From positions 36,852,182-36,916,181 of the forward strand of contig CM028378.1 of NCBI GenBank assembly GCA_013146195.2: DNA of 64,000 nt, read 5' to 3'. Below the pieces are notes generated by a model. The model was given only the letters and a program-made list of their open reading frames with translations. It did not search any database and was not told the origin of the DNA. Positions 58,021 through 64,000 of the stretch are shown here, piece after piece. This DNA is from Codonopsis lanceolata. Its lineage: Eukaryota > Streptophyta > Magnoliopsida > Asterales > Campanulaceae. Each line of letters opens with the position of its first letter. Position 1 is the stretch's first letter. The position numbers and the translations under genes are program-made.

Positions 58021-58040
58021 CCCCGGCAACGGCGCCAAAA
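58021..58040 (-). other. Primer-binding site of the Athila-like element
   Basis: On the minus strand TTTTGGCGCCGTTGCCGGGG lies 2 nt from the LTR end, the primer-binding site usual for Athila and related plant gypsy elements. Confidence 0.88.
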
Positions 58041-58042
58041 TT

Positions 58043-59447
58043 TGACGAATGTCAAATCGTCAAAATTATTTTTTTTCCTTCTTTCTTAATACCGAGTATA
58101 AAGTAAGTCGGGATCGTATCCGCAGGGAACGTCGAAATTATTCCTTTTTAGAATTTTATGGAAATGATAGAACACAACTTGGATTTTAAATTAACTAAGA
58201 ATAAATTTTAGAGACTGATTAACTAAAAAAATAAACAACTTTAATTAAGCTATCAGAATAATTCTTAATTTAGTTCAATAAAATTAAAATCCAGCCAATG
58301 AACAAATTTCGTGTCGCATTTTATTTCTGATCATCGATGCAAAGATAACTTGTAGGATTTCAAATAAACCGGTTAAAATTGTCGATAAACGCCTAACACT
58401 CAATCTCTCCTTACCGTATTGATAATCAAGAGACGCTCGTTAATTACCGTCTAACCGAGTTACAACCTCCGAGACGCTCGTAAGATTTAATAACACGGTT
58501 GCATTAAGAAGCGAGAGACCCGATTCAAAGCCACGCATATTAAAGCAATAGCATGTAACTATGATTATCCGTTCCCGTAATACGGTTCGATTATGCTTGT
58601 GATGCCTAAAAGGTGTATTACTTGCCACTTTGTTAAAGCCGAGGACAATTATGGATCAACGGTGTTAACTAGATTTAGAATATTATGCTGATTAATATTC
58701 TGGCCATTAAACATTAAAGAGACACAATATTCTTTCTACGTGTAAAACGGAGAACAAACAAATATTCAAAACCCACACAAGAATAAGATCAATTAGATCT
58801 CACAAAAATAAAAAGCTTGAGACTTAATCTCTCATTGACTAGAAGAAAATCCTTAGCTAAAAAACATAATTAAAAACAACTTACAAGAAAAATCAAATTA
58901 CTTGTTCCCAGCAGATAATGAATCTCAAATAAGAACACTAGTTCTTTACACTTTGCTCCTTACAATTGTTTCTCACTCTCTATCTCCCAAGTTACTTACT
59001 GAATAATCTCCCCTCTCCTTGGCCGAATTTCCTCCTTTTCTGTTCAGAAGATACATACATAAATATTACTCCACTCTCCCACTAAACCACTACTTGGTAG
59101 TTTTAAAACTACCAGTAACTTCCAAAAACCGCCCACTACTTGCAAATCAGTATTTCATTTAATACATAAACTGAATTAGACATAAATAACTGTATTTTCT
59201 AACTGTCCAACAGGTCTGCATGAAAATTCAGTAACTAGCTAACAGCTCATCTCCGAAGTGTGAATATCACGTGCCCATGTGACATCCCAAGTTTTCCCTC
59301 TTTGCCTGAATTCCAGCACTTTCCTCTTTTGCAGCTGCCTTTGCACCTACATCATAATCAGCACAAAAACCAACCAAAAGTGTAATATTTTGCTCTAAAA
59401 TAAATCATAAAATCGGCTAATTCTATCACACTTTTGGGCTACCATCA
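58043..59447 (-). repeat. 5' LTR of the Athila-like element
   Basis: 1405 bp, minus-strand ends TGATGGTAGCCCAAAAG and CATTCGTCA. AT-rich, with repeated gagacgctcgt words near 58430 and 58470. Its partner LTR lies beyond the gap. Confidence 0.82.
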
Positions 59448-59981
59448 ATACTTGAACTGAGATTGTGCCAGAGGAAAAGGTCCGATCAGGTCTATCCCCC
59501 ACATGTCGAATGGCCAGGCTGCAACCACTGGTGTCTGTTCATTTGAAGACAACCTGGGTATATCTGCAAATCGTTGACACTTATCGCATTTCTGTACGTA
59601 TAAGGCTGCATCTCTTCTAAGTGTGATCCAATAGTACCCTTCGAACAAGATCTTTTGTGCCAAAGTTCGGGCACCTGGATGACCCCCACATTCTTCTTGA
59701 TGAACCTCATATAAAAGCTCTTGGGTCATTTCTGGTCGAACACAGCGAAGCATCGACCTTACTTTTGATCGCTTATGTAGCACTCCTCCGACCATCGAGT
59801 ATCGACAAACCTGGTTTCGAACGACTCTTGCTCGGTTTTTATCCTCTAGCAGGATACCCTGCTCGATAAAATCCTTATATTCATCAATCCAACATTTGCT
59901 TGCTGGTTCGATGTCCATTATCACTTCCTTATCAATGGAAGGTGCTTCCAGGTGATCTATCAGAACCGACGGCCTCAACAC
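59448..59981 (-). pseudogene. Integrase N-terminal part of Tat copy 2
   Basis: HQEECGGHPGARTLAQKI and CDKCQRFADIP give a complete HHCC zinc-binding region, then the first catalytic Asp (WGIDLIGPFPLAQSQFKY). The reading stops where the Athila LTR begins. The rest of the core is lost or beyond the gap. Confidence 0.88.
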
Positions 59982-60035
59982 TGAGAGTTCATCTTTTTGT
60001 TATCCTGGAGAGGTAGTCTGCTCTCATGTTGCTGA

Positions 60036-60950
60036 TCAATCAATTTGAATGATTTCCCAGAACTTGAAATTCTTCAAAATTCCTTTGACTAATTCATAAT
60101 ATTTGACCAAGATAGGATTATGAACTGCATACTCCCCCTCTACTTGATTCACTACTAACTGTGAATCCGAGTACACAGTAATGGGGTCAATATCCATGTC
60201 CAATGTGAGCTCAAGTCCTACGATCATGGCTTCATACTATGCTTGATTATTATCGGCGACAAACTTAAACAGAAGAGCCATCTCAAACTCAACTGCTTGA
60301 TCGGGTGTAACCAGTAAGATGCCTGCCCCACTTTTGAATTTGCTCATTGCACCGTCCACAAACAATTCCCAACAATGTGCTGGTTTGATCTTAATTGTCT
60401 TTTCTTGTTTGGCAGGTATGCTTGGGGTTGGAACGAGCTCTTCCTCGTGGTTGGAGAAACTTGTTTCTACCAGGAAATCTGTCAATGCCTGTGCTTTGAT
60501 AGCCCGTCTTGGCTGATAATCTATGTGAAATTTCGTGAGCTTGATGGACCAGTCAACCATCCTACCCGAAAAATCGGGGTTGTGAAATATTTTTCTTAAT
60601 GGGGAATCAGTGTATACAATTATAACATGTGCAGAAAAGTAGGCTCGTAGTTTCCGAGCAGCAATGACAAGAGAATAAGCCAACTTTTCTATATTATAAT
60701 AACGACTCTCCACCGGAGTGAGAGCCTTGGACACATAATACACAGGTTTTTGAATGTTAGATTCCTCCCTAACCAAAACAGCGGCCACAACCTGGTCTGT
60801 GGTGGCCAGATACAAATACAGATTTTCGCCCGTTCTAGGGTTGCTCATCAGAGGTGGCTTGCCGATGTATTCCTTAAGTTGCTTGAAGGCTTTAGTGCAT
60901 TCTTTGTTCCACTCAAATCTTTTGTTGCCGCGGAGAATGTTGAAGAAAAG
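60036..60950 (-). pseudogene. Dual RNase H region of Tat copy 2
   Basis: One open frame covers the end of RT and the first RNase H (VYYVSKALTPVESRYYNIEK, VYTDSPLRKIFHNPDFSG) and reaches DNNQA. After a stop (60237-60239) the archaeal-type RNase H continues (TVYSDSQLVVNQVEGEY). A small indel near 60000-60035 breaks its end. Confidence 0.82.
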
Positions 60951-61009
60951 CAGACATCGCTCAGCTGAGCGGGAGATGAAGCGAGCAAGAGCAATGATGG
61001 TTCCATTCA

Positions 61010-61793
61010 AGAGTTGTACGTGCTTGATGCACTTGGGTCACTTCATGTCAAGTAGAGCCTGAATCTTCTCCGGGTTGGCCTCAATCCCCCTTTGATTAAC
61101 CATGAAGCCTAAGAATTTTCTAGCCCGGACTCCAAACACACATTTGTTTGTTTTCAATATCATGTTATGCTTTCGCAGATTAGCGAAAGTTTCTTCCAGG
61201 TCCTTATTGTGGTCTTTACCCTTCGTTTTGATGACCATGTCACCAATGTATGCCTCCATGTTTCGGCCAATTTGTCGACTAAAAACTTTGTTCACCATAC
61301 ACTGATAAGTAGCCCAAGCGTTCTTCAACCCGAAGGGCATCATCTTGTAGCAATAAAGACCACCACCTGCCCGGAATGCGGTCAGAGCTATGTCATGCTC
61401 GTTCATTTTTACTTGATGGTATCCTGCGTACGCATCCAAAAAACTGAGCATCTCTAAACCAGCAATAACATCAATCAATCTGTCAATACAGAGAAGAGGG
61501 TAGTTGTCCTTAGGGCATGCTTTATTGAGATCTATGAAATCAACACACATCTTCCACTTGACATTGCTATTCTTCACCATCACCACATTGGCCAGCCAAG
61601 ATGGGTAATGAATTTCATCGATGATGTCTACTTTTAGTAGCTTCTCCACCTCTTCTTTAATTGCCTCATTTTTCTTCGAGGAGAATTGCCGAGGGCGTTG
61701 TTGAATTGGTCTACAGGTGGGATCCATGCTTAGCCGATGAAGGGCCACCTCCTCGTTTAGTCCCCTCATATCTTCCATAGTCCAAGCGAACAC
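61010..61793 (-). pseudogene. Reverse transcriptase of Tat copy 2, YIDD changed to YIGD
   Basis: A 251-aa open frame from MFAWTMEDMRGLNEE through WKMCVDFIDLNKACPKDNYP, FLDAYAGYHQVKM and MPFGLKNAWATYQ to AYIGDMVIKT and FLGFMVNQRG. The second Asp position of the catalytic pair reads Gly (GAT to GGT), so polymerase activity is not expected. Upstream stops at 61920-61922 and near 61812 are shared with copy 1. Confidence 0.9.
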
Positions 61794-62127
61794 GTCGAGA
61801 CTCCTTTTTAACTACTCGATCAATTGTGTCCGCTCCTCCGGGGACATTGTCGTCCCAATTTTGATTTTTTTCCCTGGGTGAGCAGGATTGATGACGATTT
61901 CCTCGAGTTCATCTTTAGCTCAAAATTCTGGTTCCTCACGAACCTGCAGCATTTCCATTTTGATTTTCTTGTCACCAGTTGACTTTTTATGAGCAGGCCT
62001 TGGTACCTCATCAATTATTTCCTTCTCCGAAATAGTGATTTCTTCATCGGGAGTAGATAAGGTAATTTTTTGTTTCTTTTTTTGTGTGTCCCGAACATAC
62101 TCCCACATTGTTCGGGGTTGGCTGTGA

Positions 62128-62549
62128 TGCATCGCGGTGCATAAATTTATGCAACGCTATGTAAAAAAATTGAATTCGGTAATTAAAATTGATGCATCGC
62201 GGTGCATAAATTGATGTATTGCGATGTACACTTAGTAAGTGATGTGTAGCGCGCATTAGATTCATTAAATGTATCGTAGTTTTTTCGTTATCAAAAATAT
62301 ATTTTTCTAATTAAAAAAATATAGAGGAACTAAGCGGTATCAACCCGAATTTCACCATATTTTTTATTATAAAATATTAAAGCCGCCACTTAAAGTTTAA
62401 ATTTGAAACGAGACTTCACTTTCTCACAACTTAATTTGTTAAATCGGGTAAGTTGGTTACAAAAGTGTAACTGTTTCTGTGTCTGCTTTGTCACGTTGAC
62501 TTTAAGTTGAGGGAGATTTTTTTATGAGACTAACGACTTTTGACGCGAG
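62128..62549. repeat. 422-bp insertion between protease and RT of Tat copy 2
   Basis: The same insertion, same length and same 32-bp flanking repeats (62096-62127, 62550-62581) as in copy 1. Confidence 0.8.
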
Positions 62550-62960
62550 CATACTCCCAAATTGCTCGGGGTTGGTTGTGAAGTATCTCAATGCCACTGT
62601 CAGAATAAAATTTTGCTCGCTGGTGAGGTACTGAAGCAACCATCTGGAAGCGAGCCATGGAAGGAATTCCCATGATGGCATTATACGATGATTTTAGATC
62701 GATGACAAGGAAGGTGATGACCTCCAACCTCGTGTGCTCCCCATCATCAATCATCGGTGAGACCGATCTCTTTGAAACAATTATAGTACAGCACGTCCCG
62801 ACATGCTCCTGTATCGACTAACACTTGATACACCTACCAATTATTAATCAAAGCTGATACTACCAAAGGCTGCTCGAAGGCTAAAGTTGTGCTCGCTAGT
62901 TCACTGCGAGTGAAGTGAATAGTTTGCTCGCCTAACCGTGTTATTAGTGACATACTCATC
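62550..62960 (-). pseudogene. Protease region of Tat copy 2
   Basis: Keeps the active-site DTGA (VLVDTGACRDVLYYNC) and SSYNAIMGIPS, but the frame breaks near 62755 and runs into the insertion. Confidence 0.78.
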
Positions 62961-62962
62961 AC

Positions 62963-63900
62963 CTATGAAAGTGAGTAAATGTGTTTTCCGAGTTGAGTCG
63001 AGGTAGGCTCCTCCCCGAGAATCATGTTGATAACTCCATGTATTTGAGGGGCATTTCCCATGTTTCCCCCATTTCCTCCCCGAGCAAGAGGATCACGATG
63101 ATTATTTCCATTGTTGTTACCCTGTTTGAATCTATCAACATGTCCTTGATTGATCAATCGCTGAATTTCCTTCTTAAGGATAAAACATTCCTCAGTAACA
63201 TGTCCTAAATCATTGTCATAAACATAAAATTTTGTGTTATCCCGATATTGAGCTGTGTCCGGATTCATGGCGTAGGGAGCAGAAAGATCATTCTAGATCT
63301 GTATCATAATTTCCACCCTTGAAGTTTTCAGGGGAGTAAAATACTGCTCTTTAAATCGTTGAGTTGAATCAGAAGTCATGTTCCGATCCCTCCGAGAATT
63401 ATTGTTGTTTCCTGAGCTAGGAGATGTAGTTGCTGCCGAGCTACTTTCTGCTTTGTCCTTTCCCTTTCCTTTCCGATCTACTTCCGTCGAGCTGAATAAC
63501 TGAGCCCGAGCAAGCATCTCGCCTTGAGTTGCTGGCGGATGCATTACCAACTCCTGTTTTAGGCCCCTATTTCGCATATTATTCACACACAAAAACAAAG
63601 CGTGACCTCTTCTTCAGTAATGCTCGTGACCTGCTCGAGCACCTTTGTGAATCGTTCCACATAACTGTGATAAGATTCATCAACTTCCTGGACCACCTTG
63701 CAGAGGTCAAAACGACTTTTTGGTAGGGCTCCAGCGGAGCCAAATTCAGCCAAAAAAATTTCCCTCAAATCCTTCCATGCTGTTATATATCCTCTTGGGA
63801 TTCTTCCCAACCAGCTCTGGGCTTTACCCTGAATAGCCCCGGCAAACGCTTTTATTTTTAAGGCCTCGTTGCTAGTTACTAAGCCGACTTGTGCCTCAAA
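62963..63900 (-). pseudogene. Gag of Tat copy 2
   Basis: Includes ITAWKDLREIFLAEFG, KVVQEVDESYHSYVERFTKV and QGEMLARAQLF, then FYVYDNDLGHVTEEC where the first Cys and a His of the knuckle are replaced (C to Y, H to D). Frame changes near 63290 and 63600. Confidence 0.78.
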
Positions 63901-64000
63901 CGAGTGTAACCAATCTCATGCTCGGGTTTTTCCCGAGTATTTGTCAAAATTGGGAAAAACAGCCCCCTGAGCTAGAGGTGTGTTCTCAATACAGTCCGCA

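Larger units (their letters stand above)
56539..59447 (-). mobile_element. Athila-like Ty3/gypsy retrotransposon, 5' half
   Basis: On the minus strand: 5' LTR (58043-59447), primer-binding site (58021-58040), gag (to about 56560), then the gap. It has inserted into the integrase of Tat copy 2: Tat sequence resumes at 59448 with atact. Polymerase genes and 3' LTR are not visible. Confidence 0.85.
59448..64000 (-). mobile_element. Tat-lineage retrotransposon, copy 2, truncated
   Basis: Collinear with 39057-43600 of copy 1 at a near-constant offset of about 20.39 kb and about 95 percent identity by eye, same orientation. It contains gag, protease, the 422-bp insertion, RT, both RNase H domains and the start of integrase. 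It is cut at 59448 by the Athila-like LTR and continues past the window end. Confidence 0.92.

Noticed and set aside
1..64000. tRNA, rRNA, CRISPR or prokaryotic-type systems
   Set aside because: No cloverleaf, rRNA core motif or regularly spaced direct repeat array was seen; the gene structure is eukaryotic throughout.

Overview
This is nuclear DNA from a flowering plant. The evidence is intron-rich genes with plant-specific orthologues, an AT-rich background, and dense plant transposons: Tat-type and Athila-type Ty3/gypsy, a small Copia derivative, MULEs, hATs, Stowaway and PIF/Harbinger. Protein sequences look like a core eudicot, probably an asterid; that lineage guess is inference. A 100-N scaffold gap lies at 56439-56538.

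Four host genes appear intact, and all lie in the first half of the window. (1) A flotillin-like membrane-scaffold gene (+, 3161-6704, 3 exons, 485 aa). (2) A single-coding-exon F-box/LRR gene resembling Arabidopsis FBL14 (+, 8788-10197). (3) Plastid acetylornithine aminotransferase of arginine biosynthesis (-, 18505-10771, 3 exons, 446 aa), convergent with FBL14. (4) An ABORTED MICROSPORES-like bHLH tapetum regulator (-, 29172-25454, 8 exons, 595 aa). All exon joins were derived by hand from GT/AG sites and continuity with the protein family.

The genes have grown by transposon insertion. Flotillin intron 1 holds a 1.1-kb hAT-like element. The 6.1-kb first intron of the aminotransferase gene holds two MULEs and one hAT. 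The first MULE, with a perfect 9-bp target duplication, is a Pack-MULE carrying a broken nucleotide pyrophosphatase/phosphodiesterase (NPP) fragment and, head-on to it, a transit-peptide-like fragment. The AMS intron that splits the bHLH domain also contains a hAT-like element.

The second half is repeat territory: a PIF/Harbinger transposase relic; a hAT relic; an 11.8-kb Tat-lineage retrotransposon (33551-45308, minus) with gag, protease, RT, two RNase H domains and integrase plus a spliced antisense gene with its own TATA box; degenerate minisatellites; Stowaway MITEs; the gap; an Athila-like element whose 5' LTR sits inside the integrase of a second Tat copy; and that second copy (59448 to the window end). 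The two Tat copies share two in-frame stop codons and a 422-bp insertion, and are more alike than the two LTRs of the first copy.

No tRNA, rRNA, CRISPR or bacterial-type feature was seen. Identity percentages and splice calls are by-eye readings.
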